From assembly GCF_022549695.1 (NCBI RefSeq), contig NZ_JAKZGS010000001.1, positions 387,815-451,814 on the forward strand: 64,000 bases of DNA, given 5' to 3'. The notes under the pieces are model-generated. The model searched no databases. It was not told the origin of the DNA and saw nothing but the letters and a program-made list of their open reading frames with translations. Positions within the stretch are counted from its first letter, which is position 1; every line of letters starts with the position of its first letter. The DNA comes from Belliella calami (lineage in GTDB: Bacteria; Bacteroidota; Bacteroidia; Cytophagales; Cyclobacteriaceae). This document shows, piece after piece, positions 8,638 to 17,569 of this stretch. A program made the position numbers and the translations under genes.

Positions 8638-10161
8638 TTAGAACCCTAACCCTACTGCCATTGCTGTTGCATTGACATTAAAGTCTGAAACTTTTGTAGC
8701 AGCACCAGAAGTCAGGTTAATAGAGTAAACACTCGTAGTAGATCCTACTTCCAATAGCGCATAGGCTGTGTTGGAATCTCCACCTATATCGAATCCATTG
8801 TCCGAAGTAAAATCAATCCCTAAACTTCCTATTGCTACCAAACCACCATCATTTGGCGGATCTTGTCTGTAAAGCATATTCGTTTCACTATCCAAAACAA
8901 ATAGGACTGTTGTAGTTGCATTTGCAATGTTGTTGGTATAAGCAGCTCCATTCACCATTGGAGAACCTGGATTCAAATTACCATCTACTGCTACTACAGT
9001 TCCCAAATCTGGATGTAATCTCAAGTTTTGTCCTGTGTTACTTACCAATCGAATTCTATCAACCGTAGGATTGAAATCAAATCCAAAGCTTGTTCCCATC
9101 AACAAAGGAGTCAATGCAGTACCTACAGCGGCCAATTGACCGTTAGCAGTATTCACAGTCATGATTCTGCTAGCACTAGTGATTGCATATAACTGACCAT
9201 TGGCTGGTCTAAAATCCAATCCAACAACTGTTTCTCCTGTCATCAATCCATCAAAAGCAACAGGATTCATCTCTGGACTAGTAGGATCAAATCTGTAAAG
9301 CATGTTGTCTTCAGAAGCTGCATACGCTACAGGATTTGTCTTGAAAGCCAATCCTATCACTGGCAAATTGAATGAACCTACCCAATCCGCTCTCCCGTTA
9401 GTCAAATTGATAGTATACAACTTTGATTCATCTTCATGTCTAGTCACTGCTAGAGCTACTGAATTGTCAGCTATGATATCAAAATTACCAATACCCATAA
9501 AATCAACTCCCAAATCACCAATTTCTTCTAAACCACCATCATTTGGAGGATTCTGTAGATATAATTTGTTTTGGGAAAAATCTATATCAAACAATTGTGT
9601 TGAACTTGCTCCAGCCATACTGTTGGTGTAAGCGACTGCACCGATCATTGGGTTCATACCTCCATTGATACTACCATCTGTAGCTACTACGGTACCAAGT
9701 TCAGGATGAAGTCTCAAATTTTGTCCTGAAGCAGTCACCAATCTGATCCTATCCACGGTAGGGTTAAAATCGATTGAAGCATTTTCTCCCATAATGGCAG
9801 GTGAAAAAGAAGATTCTCCCAATACTGTAGCATCTCCTGTATTTTCATTGATCACATACAGTCTACTGGAAGATCCCAAAGCATAAAGCTGGCCTGTCGC
9901 AGGTCTAAAATCAATGCTAATGATATTATCCCCACTTTCCAGTCCTGAGATGCTCATCACTTCCATTGGTGAATTCAATTCTCTAGCATCATACTTTGCA
10001 ATTCTGTTATCAGAAATCAAAGCTGTGAATTCTACTTCAGGAGCCATTCCAGGCCCATCCATATCCGGCATTCTTTCATCGTCGTTACAGCCAAAAATCA
10101 CTGCACCCATTGTCAAAATTGAGAAAACTCTTAGTCCTCTTGTAAAATTAATTTTTCGCAT
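8638..10161 (-). CDS. Lipoprotein with two tandem DUF4394 domains
   Basis: The 507-residue product has a lipoprotein signal peptide ending in the lipobox IFGC at about residues 22-25. Two homologous halves follow, each with the blocks SIDFRPATGQLYA or LDFRPANGQLYA, FNPTVDRIRLV and QNLRLHPxLGTVVA, and PPNDGGL. This is the DUF4394 beta-propeller-like family, whose function is unknown. The internal duplication suggests a complete propeller formed by both halves. The final Cys of the signal is followed by Asn-Asp-Asp, which in Bacteroidetes does not exclude surface or periplasmic placement. It is monocistronic with its own terminator. DUF4394 proteins are often annotated only as hypothetical; no role is proposed here. 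Confidence 0.88.
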   Translation of the reverse strand: MRKINFTRGLRVFSILTMGAVIFGCNDDERMPDMDGPGMAPEVEFTALISDNRIAKYDARELNSPMEVMSISGLESGDNIISIDFRPATGQLYALGSSSRLYVINENTGDATVLGESSFSPAIMGENASIDFNPTVDRIRLVTASGQNLRLHPELGTVVATDGSINGGMNPMIGAVAYTNSMAGASSTQLFDIDFSQNKLYLQNPPNDGGLEEIGDLGVDFMGIGNFDIIADNSVALAVTRHEDESKLYTINLTNGRADWVGSFNLPVIGLAFKTNPVAYAASEDNMLYRFDPTSPEMNPVAFDGLMTGETVVGLDFRPANGQLYAITSASRIMTVNTANGQLAAVGTALTPLLMGTSFGFDFNPTVDRIRLVSNTGQNLRLHPDLGTVVAVDGNLNPGSPMVNGAAYTNNIANATTTVLFVLDSETNMLYRQDPPNDGGLVAIGSLGIDFTSDNGFDIGGDSNTAYALLEVGSTTSVYSINLTSGAATKVSDFNVNATAMAVGLGF

Positions 10162-10621
10162 AATAGTTTTTGTTTGTTGGTTTGTGGAAGGACTTACGAA
10201 CCTACTTCCATGATTGGATTACCCATGTTGAAAAAAAATATTCAACCAATCATTCAATGGTTGTAAATTATCACATCCAAATCCTCCATCCTTGCATTAT
10301 TCTACGATTGCTTGATAAGTAATTATTTTTCAATTCTGTTTAGTTTGCAGGCAAGAATCCTCAGGTTTAAACCTTTAAAATGGTCTTCCTTGCTTATTAA
10401 TATCTATAAATAGTAAGAATAAAAAACCTGAGAGCTCTTTTAAATGCAACACTTATTGTTGGATAAAAAAAGTGGAAATGATTAGCACATCATGTTTTGT
10501 TGATTTGACACAGCTCAATAACCATTTTTAAAATTTAACTTTGTGAACTTAATAAACAGCTTAAACTGTTTTGTAGTATTGAAATCCTCATGGACCTTGA
10601 ATCCATGAAAATTGAAAACAA
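10162..10621. other. Divergent intergenic region between the DUF4394 gene and mnmA
   Basis: The 460 bases contain no convincing gene, repeat or RNA. Because the flanking genes point outward, promoters for both must lie here; no element close to the TTTG / TAnnTTTG pattern with right spacing could be fixed by eye. Confidence 0.4.
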
Positions 10622-11833
10622 ATGAATACAAGAAAAAGAGTGGTCGTCGGTCTTTCCGGCGGAGTGGATAGTTCTGTAGCGGCATATTTATTGAAAGAAC
10701 AAGGGTATGAAGTCATCGGGATGTTTATGAAAAACTGGCATGACGAATCCGTCACCATTTCCAATGAATGTCCGTGGATGGAAGATAGCACAGATGCCAT
10801 GCTAGTGGCAGAAAAACTTGGAATCCCCTTCCAAGCAATAGATCTAAGCGAAGAATACCGGGAAAGAATCGTAGATTATATGTTTGCCGAATACAAAGCT
10901 GGAAGAACACCTAATCCAGATATCCTTTGTAATAGGGAAATCAAATTTGATATCTTTTTGAAAGCAGCACAAAAGCTCAAAGCGGATTTTGTCGCTACAG
11001 GGCATTATTGCCAAAAAGGAGAAATAGCAGTAAATGGGCAGCCAGTCTATCAGTTGCTCGCAGGTGCCGACCCAAACAAAGACCAAAGCTATTTCCTTTG
11101 CCAACTTAGTCAAGAACAATTGGCAAAAGCCCTTTTCCCGATCGGCCATCTTCAAAAGCCTGATGTAAGGAAAATCGCCAAAGAACAAGATCTGATTACG
11201 GCAGACAAAAAAGATAGTCAAGGGCTGTGTTTCATAGGAAAAGTTAGGCTTCCTGATTTTCTCCAGCAACAACTCAAGCCTAAAAAAGGTGATATCTTGG
11301 TAGTACCCGAAGAGTTATCAATCTATGACAAAAAGAAAATTCCAGCTGGAATTCAAGTAGAAGATTTAGATTTGGAAACATTGAATGGTATCTGTCTTCC
11401 CGAGAATTACACTGCTGATCAAGGAACAAAGCTTGGAGAGCATCATGGTGCACATTATTTTACGGTAGGACAAAGGAAAGGACTTCAAGTTGGAGGAACT
11501 GGCAAGCCGCTTTTTGTCATTGCTACAGATACCAAGGAAAATATAATCTACACAGGATTGGGTGAAACACATCCTGGCTTGCTTCGAAATGGTTTGTTTG
11601 TCGAATCGAAGGAAATCCATTGGATCCGAGAAGACTTGAAGTTGAAAGTAGGAGAATCTGCAAAATACTTGGCTAGGATCCGATACAGGCAACCATTGAG
11701 TCCAGCGACATTGCTGATGAAAGAAAATGGACTGTATGTGATATTTGATGTTCCACAAAAAGGTGTCGCTTCAGGTCAATTTGTAGCTTGGTATCAAGGT
11801 GAGGAAAGTATAGGTTCAGGCACAATATCTTAA
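10622..11833 (+). CDS. mnmA: tRNA-specific 2-thiouridylase MnmA
   Basis: The product has 403 residues. The ATP-pyrophosphatase loop SGGVDS is at 12-17. The catalytic Cys in NPDILC is C103 and the second, persulfide-forming Cys in SQGLCFIGK is C203. The C-terminal half carries the TVGQRKGL block and beta-barrel domain. MnmA thiolates U34 of Lys, Glu and Gln tRNAs using ATP and sulfur relayed from a cysteine desulfurase. The length is slightly above the about 360-370 usual in Proteobacteria because of a short insertion after C203. truC follows after 3 nt, so both tRNA-modifying genes probably form one operon. Confidence 0.97.
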   Translation: MNTRKRVVVGLSGGVDSSVAAYLLKEQGYEVIGMFMKNWHDESVTISNECPWMEDSTDAMLVAEKLGIPFQAIDLSEEYRERIVDYMFAEYKAGRTPNPDILCNREIKFDIFLKAAQKLKADFVATGHYCQKGEIAVNGQPVYQLLAGADPNKDQSYFLCQLSQEQLAKALFPIGHLQKPDVRKIAKEQDLITADKKDSQGLCFIGKVRLPDFLQQQLKPKKGDILVVPEELSIYDKKKIPAGIQVEDLDLETLNGICLPENYTADQGTKLGEHHGAHYFTVGQRKGLQVGGTGKPLFVIATDTKENIIYTGLGETHPGLLRNGLFVESKEIHWIREDLKLKVGESAKYLARIRYRQPLSPATLLMKENGLYVIFDVPQKGVASGQFVAWYQGEESIGSGTIS

Positions 11834-11836
11834 GTA

Positions 11837-12538
11837 ATGCTGCTAGAAATCCTTTTTGAAGACGATCATTACATCGCCATCAATAAGCCAACAGGCCTAT
11901 TGGTCCACAAGACAAAACTGGCAAAAGACGAAATCCCTGTGTTTGCCATGCAACTACTCAGGGATCAAATCGGACAGTGGGTCTATCCATTACATAGAAT
12001 CGATAGACCTACTTCCGGAGTCTTACTGTTTTCCAAGTCACCAGAGGCTGCAGCTTTGTTGCAACCCCTTTTCCCCACTTCTGAAATCGAAAAACACTAT
12101 TTGACTGTGGTGAGAGGGATTCCAGCGGAAGAAAACTGGATCATCGAGCATCCACTAAAAAAAGACCTCGATGGAGAATTGCAAGAATGCAAGACAGAAT
12201 TCTGGAAGTTGGCAGAAACAGAGATCCCCTACTCCTCCACCCCACGCTATCCAACTAGCCGCTACTCACTATTGCAAGCCTATCCCCATACAGGAAGAAT
12301 GCATCAGATCAGAAGACATCTGGCACATGCCCGGCACTATATCATTGGAGACAGTACACATGGAGAGACTCGACAAAACAGGTTTTTCAGGGAAAAACTT
12401 GACTCTCACAAACTCCTACTCCATGCTTGGAAACTTAATTTCAAACATCCAATCAATCAGGAATTGATTGAAATCAAAGCACCACTTCCCGATTATTTTG
12501 TAGCTATTCTAGGGAAATTGGGGATTGAGTTCAGTTGA
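11837..12538 (+). CDS. truC: tRNA pseudouridine(65) synthase TruC-like (RluA family)
   Basis: The product has 233 residues. The RluA-family motif HRIDRPTSG is present with catalytic Asp at 56, and the closing motif is TGRMHQIRRHLAHARHYIIGD. The N-terminal lines of this short, S4-less form (LFEDDHYIAINKPTGLLVHK) match TruC, which isomerises U65 in tRNA. It starts 3 nt after mnmA, which supports a joint tRNA-modification operon. The alternative is another single-domain RluA-type synthase; the RPTSG variant of the motif favours TruC. Confidence 0.9.
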   Translation: MLLEILFEDDHYIAINKPTGLLVHKTKLAKDEIPVFAMQLLRDQIGQWVYPLHRIDRPTSGVLLFSKSPEAAALLQPLFPTSEIEKHYLTVVRGIPAEENWIIEHPLKKDLDGELQECKTEFWKLAETEIPYSSTPRYPTSRYSLLQAYPHTGRMHQIRRHLAHARHYIIGDSTHGETRQNRFFREKLDSHKLLLHAWKLNFKHPINQELIEIKAPLPDYFVAILGKLGIEFS

Positions 12539-12694
12539 AAAAAGACTGGAAAATTCATTGTTTCATCTTTCAGTTTAGTATCCTTTTAATACAGTAAATC
12601 AAGAATTATCATTTTTGTCAAGTTTTAGGTTATTCTACGACAATTTTGGAGATTTTTTATTGAACTTAAATATCTGATAATTTTTCCTAAATTT

Positions 12695-12937
12695 ATGTAT
12701 TCAATGAAAAGTCAAGAAATGGAAAAAGATGTGATCCTAAGAGTTAATTTCGACTCATTAAAAAAATCCATAATAGCTCTTTCTTCTTCAGAAAAGAAAG
12801 AATTACTCATGTTGCTTGAAGAAAATCTTTTCGAGTCCGAATTAAATGAACCTATGGGCGAATATTTGCTTTCTGAAAGTTCGTTGAAAAAAGACTGGGA
12901 TAAAAAAGAAGAAGATGAAGCATGGAAGGATTTATAA
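12695..12937 (+). CDS. Small antitoxin-like protein of a broken PemK/MazF module
   Basis: The product has 80 residues, acidic and helical, ending in the DWDKKEEDEAWKDL type of tail seen in antitoxins partnered with PemK/MazF toxins. The call rests on this tail and on the downstream toxin remnant, whose ATG overlaps the end of this gene by 16 nt (12922 versus 12937). The second in-frame ATG at 12704 is an equally possible start. As the toxin is truncated, the antitoxin is an orphan. Confidence 0.6.
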   Translation: MYSMKSQEMEKDVILRVNFDSLKKSIIALSSSEKKELLMLLEENLFESELNEPMGEYLLSESSLKKDWDKKEEDEAWKDL

Positions 12938-13035
12938 AAGGTGATATCGTAGTAATTCCATTTCCTTTCAGCGACCTTTCCAATACAAAACGACGCCCGG
13001 CGTTAGTTCTGGCAAGTATAAATCAAAATGACTAA
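12922..13035 (+). pseudogene. Truncated PemK/MazF-type toxin
   Basis: An ATG at 12922 opens a frame of 37 codons reading GDIVVIPFPFSDLSNTKRRPALVLA, the conserved N-terminal strand and RPALV motif of PemK/MazF RNases, then stops at 13033-13035. Intact toxins have about 110 residues, so roughly two thirds is lost. No continuation in other frames was recognised downstream. About 100 nt further on lies an orphan repeat of the heptamer family (13137-13219), a possible cause or consequence of the deletion. Confidence 0.7.
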
Positions 13036-13136
13036 CTACCAAATCAAATAAACAACTAAAAGCTAAAAACCGATGAATTATGCCTCGACTGAAGCTGACT
13101 ATAGAAGAAGAAGAGTAAAATCATACAAAATCATCA

Positions 13137-13219
13137 CTTTGTGGACTTGGTGAAACCTTAGTGCTCTTAGTGGTAAAAAACTAAACCACAAACACTATGA
13201 ATACACAAAGGACACAAAA
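13137..13219. repeat. Orphan inverted repeat of the heptamer family
   Basis: Arm one (13137-13173) has CTTTGTGG, CTTGGTG, CTTAGTG and CTTAGTGGT in tandem. Arm two (13184-13219) has ACCACAAA, CACTATG, CACAAAG and GACACAAAA. The arms are imperfect reverse complements around an A-rich spacer. The design is the same as in the repeats flanking the two GxxExxY genes, but there is no gene inside. Confidence 0.6.
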
Positions 13220-13294
13220 ATATTAAACTAAAGTCATCACCTAAAGCGAGTGGGTTAACCCCTGAGTGAAACATTAAACCATGTTTAACAAACC

Positions 13295-14113
13295 CTATTT
13301 CTCACCAAGTTCCCTCTCAATCGTGCTCAAATAAATCTTATCCATGGGTTCTTGATAGGGATCATGTATTTTCAGGTTGTTTTGATACAGCTCTTTAGCG
13401 GCTTTTAGATTTTGAAGACAATTCTCCTTTTGTCGAAGTGCTTTGTAAGCCAATGCTTTATAAAACCTATTTTCGGCTAAATCATTAAACTTTTCCTGCT
13501 TTTTGAAAAGTTCTATTGCATTATTGTAATTCCCTTTCTCCAAATACAAAACTCCCAGATGAATGTAATCAAAGATTCCAATATCATAACTATCGTCCTT
13601 AAATCTCTCGAGAATCACTTCTATGGCTTCCTCAGACCGTCCAGTAGCTTTGTAACATAGTGCCAAGACAATATCTAGATGATACTGTCCATTCGGTGTA
13701 TATCCCATTTCGTTGTTGGTTACTTTTTTCAATAGCAACAAGTCCTCAATCGCTCCTTTGTAATCTCGGAAAAATTGAAATCTACAACCAGCACGATAGG
13801 GCAAATAGGACAAAGTATCATATTCTACCGCTTTGTCCATCAATTTTTTCCAATTGATAAAATCTCCGGACTTGAGGTAGGAAACAGATTTTGCACGATA
13901 GGGATATCCCCATGTCGGGTCAATTTTTATTGCATTGTCGAAAGCCTGCTGAAATTCTTTCGTAAATTGATAATGCCCAGCAGCTTTTTCGGTTGCAAGA
14001 CATGCCTCATATCTCTTCATGTCTCCGTTATGCTTAAACCAATAGCAGTTTTGCTGACTCATTGCTCCAGAAAACATGCAAATAAAAAGGGAAAATGTAA
14101 GGAGTTGTTTCAT
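13295..14113 (-). CDS. Exported tetratricopeptide-repeat protein
   Basis: The product has 272 residues with a signal peptide (about 1-19, cleaved near SGAMSQQ). It contains degenerate TPR helices, best seen in WGYPYRAKSVSYLKSGDF, GIFDYIHLGVLYLEKGNYNNAIELFKK and AENRFYKALAYKALRQKENCLQNLKAAKELY. Such periplasmic TPR proteins act as scaffolds, but no partner is known here. Its start overlaps the stop of the small lipoprotein gene upstream by 4 nt (ATGA), so both are co-translated, possibly as one functional pair. Confidence 0.75.
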   Translation of the reverse strand: MKQLLTFSLFICMFSGAMSQQNCYWFKHNGDMKRYEACLATEKAAGHYQFTKEFQQAFDNAIKIDPTWGYPYRAKSVSYLKSGDFINWKKLMDKAVEYDTLSYLPYRAGCRFQFFRDYKGAIEDLLLLKKVTNNEMGYTPNGQYHLDIVLALCYKATGRSEEAIEVILERFKDDSYDIGIFDYIHLGVLYLEKGNYNNAIELFKKQEKFNDLAENRFYKALAYKALRQKENCLQNLKAAKELYQNNLKIHDPYQEPMDKIYLSTIERELGEK

Positions 14114-14619
14114 GGAAGAATCTGTTCTATTGCCCCATTACTAATTTTGAACACCAAATACTGATAGTAATCTAAAGGATGCTCTTTATTTTCAAAACCT
14201 TGCCAACCTTCAAGAGATTTAGTCAATGCCATGAGTTGGCTTGAAATTTTTTTATTGAAAGGTCTTTCCTTATAATCTTCATCTGATTCGATCATTCTAA
14301 ACCGTCCTGTTTCCCCTTTACAATTGACAATAAACCGAATCCTTATCCAACCAGATTCATTGATATCCACCGGTTTGTACTTCTCCTTAAAATAATCATC
14401 AATTGCCTCTTTCTCACCCACAAAAGTCTCTAGGGAACTAAAACTGAAATATTGAAAAACCGCGCTATCATTATAACAAAGTTTAAATTCAGGATCATCT
14501 AATTTTGGATCAAATTCAATATCTCCGACCATTCTTAGATATTCTTGCTGTTTTTCTTTTTCAACATTGCAAGAGAAAAGGATGCTGATACAGAAAAGTA
14601 GAATTAGGTTTGTTTTCAT
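14110..14619 (-). CDS. Small lipoprotein with TonB-C-like C-terminus
   Basis: From the ATG at 14619 the product has 169 residues, beginning with a perfect lipoprotein signal (MKTNLILLFCISILFSC). An upstream in-frame ATG at 14646 would add nine residues before it and is less likely. The C-terminal part (GWIRIRFIVNCKGETGRFRMIESDEDYKERPFN) resembles the TonB C-terminal-like fold of Bacteroidetes energy-transducer homologues, but no membrane anchor plus proline-rich TonB body is present. The function is unknown. It is coupled to the downstream TPR gene through a 4-nt overlap. Confidence 0.65.
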   Translation of the reverse strand: MKTNLILLFCISILFSCNVEKEKQQEYLRMVGDIEFDPKLDDPEFKLCYNDSAVFQYFSFSSLETFVGEKEAIDDYFKEKYKPVDINESGWIRIRFIVNCKGETGRFRMIESDEDYKERPFNKKISSQLMALTKSLEGWQGFENKEHPLDYYQYLVFKISNGAIEQILP

Positions 14620-14652
14620 GCTGTATATCAATTCAATACTTTTCATTTTATT

Positions 14653-14994
14653 TTAAAAAATCAACTCCAATACTTTAGCAAGACATAATTTCACTTCAGC
14701 CATTTCTTCTTCGTTTAAGACTCCAATTTTCTTGACAAACCTCTTATCAGAAATACTTTTTACTTGAAAGCAATCTGCAAAAGAAGTTTTAGATAAGCCA
14801 TTCTTTTGACTAGGGGAAAGTTTGGTCATCCAGGCTTGTTGCTGTTTCAGACCATCTGTCAGAGGGACTACCACTTTCAAAGGTAAAATTCCCAACGCAT
14901 TTGAATTGACAATGATGGCGGGTCTGATCTTTTTGATCTCTTGTCCGACCTGAGGCTCAAAGTCCACCAACCATACTTGACCGCTTTTCATCAT
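14653..14994 (-). CDS. PemK/MazF-family endoribonuclease toxin
   Basis: The product has 113 residues with the family hallmarks GQVWLVDFEPQVGQEIKKIRPAIIVNS at the N-terminus, VPLTDG in the middle, and a C-terminal helix after FVKKIGVLNEEEM. MazF-type toxins cut mRNA at short sequence motifs when the antitoxin is degraded. The ATG overlaps the end of the AbrB-type antitoxin gene by 4 nt (ATGA), the classical coupled arrangement. The length is normal, and it appears intact, in contrast to the truncated copy at 12922. Confidence 0.9.
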   Translation of the reverse strand: MMKSGQVWLVDFEPQVGQEIKKIRPAIIVNSNALGILPLKVVVPLTDGLKQQQAWMTKLSPSQKNGLSKTSFADCFQVKSISDKRFVKKIGVLNEEEMAEVKLCLAKVLELIF

Positions 14995-15278
14995 TCTAAA
15001 ATTTCAGTGTCTATGTTTCCCCAATTTTTAGCTTCCTCCTCATAAAAAGCATTGACTTCTGATTGGGCAGCTTGCCTTTCCATTTCTATGTAAATGGCCG
15101 TTTTGTTTTTTCTGGCTTCTTCCATCTTGGCCTGAAACATGGATTTCTTTGCAGGCTTGATGATGATTCCATCACCATGATCCTCTATAATCACCTCAGA
15201 GAGATCATATTTATCAATCAAGGATTTAGGTAAAATAATCCCACTACTATTTCCAATTTTTCTGATTTTGGTTTCCAT
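14991..15278 (-). CDS. MazE-like AbrB/SpoVT-family antitoxin
   Basis: The product has 95 residues from the ATG at 15278; a TTG five codons upstream is also in frame. The N-terminal swapped-hairpin DNA-binding domain (METKIRKIGNSSGIILPK and IIEDHGDGIIIKP) is typical of AbrB/MazE antitoxins. The acidic C-terminal half (about 50-95) should wrap the toxin. It precedes the PemK/MazF gene with a 4-nt overlap. The palindromic AACATATTGTTAAC-like stretch just upstream (about 15285-15303) could be its own operator; that is inference. Confidence 0.88.
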   Translation of the reverse strand: METKIRKIGNSSGIILPKSLIDKYDLSEVIIEDHGDGIIIKPAKKSMFQAKMEEARKNKTAIYIEMERQAAQSEVNAFYEEEAKNWGNIDTEILE

Positions 15279-15443
15279 GCTTAAAGTTAACAATATGTTA
15301 TAACAAGTTATAATAATCTGTGTAAATTTTTCATTTCAACCATCTTATTATCAGATAAAACTCTTACCCTTTTTCAAATTTAACATTTAAAACATGTTAA
15401 ATAAAACAACATATTTTTGAAGGAAATCCGAACACTTGAAACC

Positions 15444-15590
15444 ATGCAAAACCCAAATATAAAGACCAAGATATTTGAAGGGATTGGACACTTTTTCAAA
15501 GAAGACCCTGTAAAAATCATGAAGGCATACGATATAAACGATGAACCAAAAAAAATCATCACAAACTGGGTAAAGGATTTGGTACTTTGA
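15444..15590 (+). pseudogene. Short ORF, possible C-terminal remnant of an alpha/beta hydrolase
   Basis: An ATG at 15444 opens 48 codons reading KTKIFEGIGHFFKEDP, then ITNWVKDLVL before TGA. The pattern GxxHFF followed by a TNWVKDL end resembles the catalytic-His tail of dienelactone-hydrolase-type alpha/beta hydrolases. No upstream body of such an enzyme exists: the frame is stopped just upstream near 15414. It is either a gene remnant or chance; the family guess is weak. Confidence 0.25.
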
Positions 15591-15593
15591 TCG

Positions 15594-15971
15594 TTAAAAA
15601 AGCAAATCATATCCTGATACTTTTCTCAACTTTTTATCTAAAGTCCAAACTTGGAGATCATTTTTTTTAGCTGCTTTCAAGATCACTGCATCTATCAATC
15701 CCACGCCATCATTGATGTAATTATATTTTTGTGACATCAATCCCGACTCAATAATCAAGTAAGGTTCATCCAGAGTAGGAACTAGCGAAGCATAAGCCAA
15801 AATCGTATCAATTTCTCTATTTCCTTTTGCCCCTTGAAGTAATTCAGCAAAAATCAGTTCCAGCCCAAAGACTCTGTCTTTTTCCAAAAGTTCTTGACAA
15901 GTGTCAAAGAATTTTGGATTACCTTTCAAAAATTCAATCCAGATTGAAGTATCAAATACAACTCCTTTCAT
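15594..15971 (-). CDS. vapC: VapC-type PIN-domain ribonuclease toxin
   Basis: The product has 125 residues with the four acidic PIN residues in place: D7 (VVFDTSIW), E43 (FAELLQG), D94 (GLIDAVIL) and D112 (TLDKKL). VapC toxins cut tRNA or rRNA with Mg2+. Its ATG overlaps the stop of the VapB gene by 4 nt. It looks intact. Confidence 0.9.
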   Translation of the reverse strand: MKGVVFDTSIWIEFLKGNPKFFDTCQELLEKDRVFGLELIFAELLQGAKGNREIDTILAYASLVPTLDEPYLIIESGLMSQKYNYINDGVGLIDAVILKAAKKNDLQVWTLDKKLRKVSGYDLLF

Positions 15972-16174
15972 TTTCGGTTTAAATCACGTAATTCCTGAGA
16001 AGAATATTTGAATTCCAAAGGCTCATTAAAAACCATAGTCCCAAGCTCTTTTAGTTTTTGAGATCTAATATAAGTTATCAAAGCTATTTTCAAAGTATCT
16101 GTGACCGTACCTGACTTAGAAAGCTCCATAGCTTCAGCTATCAAATCATCAGGAATTATTGCTGTAACTTTCAT
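15968..16174 (-). CDS. vapB: VapB-type ribbon-helix-helix antitoxin
   Basis: The product has 68 residues. The N-terminal strand KVTAIIPDDLIAEAMELS and the following helix are those of small ribbon-helix-helix antitoxins of VapBC pairs. The basic-to-acidic C-terminus (FKYSSQELRDLNRK) would bind the toxin. It is coupled to vapC by an ATGA overlap and is expected to repress its own promoter upstream of 16174. Confidence 0.85.
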   Translation of the reverse strand: MKVTAIIPDDLIAEAMELSKSGTVTDTLKIALITYIRSQKLKELGTMVFNEPLEFKYSSQELRDLNRK

Positions 16175-16214
16175 AATATTAATTTTTTTACAAAAATACG
16201 ATGTTTCATCGTAT

Positions 16215-16302
16215 AAGGAAATAAAGAGACAAATTAATGAAGGTGAAATCTTGACCGAAGAAGAAGCAAATTCAGAAATCGACTCATTGTTAAACGGGTA
16301 AT
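16215..16302 (+). pseudogene. Possible antitoxin C-terminal remnant
   Basis: On the plus strand a frame reads YKEIKRQINEGEILTEEE followed by ANSEIDSLLNG and TAA. The acidic, helical sequence looks like an antitoxin tail. It has no start codon of its own outside the VapB gene on the other strand and no partner. It may be the end of a deleted module; chance coding is the alternative. Confidence 0.25.
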
Positions 16303-16308
16303 TTGGTC

Positions 16309-16334
16309 AAAAAAAGCCCAAGCCAAAAGGCTTG
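16309..16334 (-). terminator. Terminator of the DUF4221 gene
   Basis: CAAGCC (16319-16324), a loop of AAAA and GGCTTG (16329-16334) form a perfect 6-bp stem. On the minus strand it runs into GGCTTTTTTTGACC, a T7 tract. It lies about 80 nt past the stop of the DUF4221 gene. Confidence 0.55.
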
Positions 16335-16414
16335 ATAATATTGGAATACTGGAAAAACAGAACAAAGTCTATCCTAGTTTTTAATAAAACTACTCTTTCA
16401 TCCCTAGAAAGCTT

Positions 16415-17569
16415 CTAAAAACTGGCAAAACTAAACACTTCAAATCCCATCAAATCTTCCTGATTATCTGAATTATCAGGGTTATTAGTCGAAAGATAAA
16501 GTCCTTTCTGCCCAACAAAAGCATTCATAGGAAGATATTTCCCTCCTTCAAAATAAGTCTCTCCCAAAATATTCAAATCTCCGTCAAAAACCATTACCAC
16601 AAATGGCCCTGGATTACTCCTCAACGCCCTTACCTCTTCCTCTGATTCCACTTCCAAATCCGGAAAAGCAAATCGATAAAAAACATCCTTGAATGGATCA
16701 TAAATCAAGTTATCGTATCGAGAAGAAGCAAAACTGTACTTCTGTGATTCAATAGGAACTCCTTCTTTCGGCAACAAAGGTAATCTTTCATTCAAAAATT
16801 CACTTCTTCCATCTACAGCTTTCAAAGGAGAATCAAAATCATCCGCCCAATACAAATTATGATCCCCGAAAAAGGAGTAAACGATCTTACTTATGCCTTG
16901 AGCTCTGCTATTTTCAAATCTCCTAAGCCCATTTTCCAAATATCCCTTTGGGTATCGATGGGGTAATAAATCAACCTCCAATGATCCCATATCCAACCTA
17001 AAACCTAAACTTGAAGAGGATAAAAGTTCATCTGTCATTTCAAGGTAATTACTCACTACTGCCGGCCTAGTCTTAAAAAATATCTCCTTGCCTCGGATAA
17101 TTGGTGGTGTCACAAAGCTTATATTGTGGACAAATGCATTTGTATGATTTTTTGGAACTTCATATCTGAATCTTTCTTTGACACTCCCTGCTGTGTCAAC
17201 AAGGACAAAGGACTCCCCATGTTGTGTAAAGAGAAAAATACTGTCAAGCGTATGAATATGAAACCCCATCAATCCACCGATTCCTTGATCTCCTTCTTTT
17301 TCAAAAACCATAGTTTTTACCAAATTCCCATGCGGTAACTCATACATTTGAAGAGAATTTGTATTCCAATTGATATTAAAAACCCACTCCTGATCTCCAT
17401 CAGCAAAGTACTGCAAACCCATGCTGAAATTTGGGGTAGTTTCATCGATCTTTAATTCAATATGATCTATTGATTCTAATTGGTAGTTTTTGTTTTCTTC
17501 AACATTTTGCTGACCACAGGCACAAAAAAACAATAAAGAAATCAATCTTAAAGAATTCACATTTTTCAT
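16415..17569 (-). CDS. DUF4221-family lipoprotein
   Basis: The product has 384 residues from the ATG at 17569; a TTG two codons upstream also exists. A short hydrophobic leader (LRLISLLFFCACGQQ) ends in a lipobox with the likely lipid Cys before GQQ. The remaining sequence has beta-propeller-like blocks such as GLMGFHIHTLDSIFLFT and KYSFASSRYDNLIYDPFKDVFYRFAFPDLE that match the DUF4221 family, common and often multi-copy in Cyclobacteriaceae. The function is unknown. It is monocistronic with its own terminator. Confidence 0.75.
   Translation of the reverse strand: MKNVNSLRLISLLFFCACGQQNVEENKNYQLESIDHIELKIDETTPNFSMGLQYFADGDQEWVFNINWNTNSLQMYELPHGNLVKTMVFEKEGDQGIGGLMGFHIHTLDSIFLFTQHGESFVLVDTAGSVKERFRYEVPKNHTNAFVHNISFVTPPIIRGKEIFFKTRPAVVSNYLEMTDELLSSSSLGFRLDMGSLEVDLLPHRYPKGYLENGLRRFENSRAQGISKIVYSFFGDHNLYWADDFDSPLKAVDGRSEFLNERLPLLPKEGVPIESQKYSFASSRYDNLIYDPFKDVFYRFAFPDLEVESEEEVRALRSNPGPFVVMVFDGDLNILGETYFEGGKYLPMNAFVGQKGLYLSTNNPDNSDNQEDLMGFEVFSFASF

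Noticed and set aside
10844-11758. Open frames antisense to mnmA
   Set aside because: The sense frame is a complete MnmA; the antisense has no recognisable domain.
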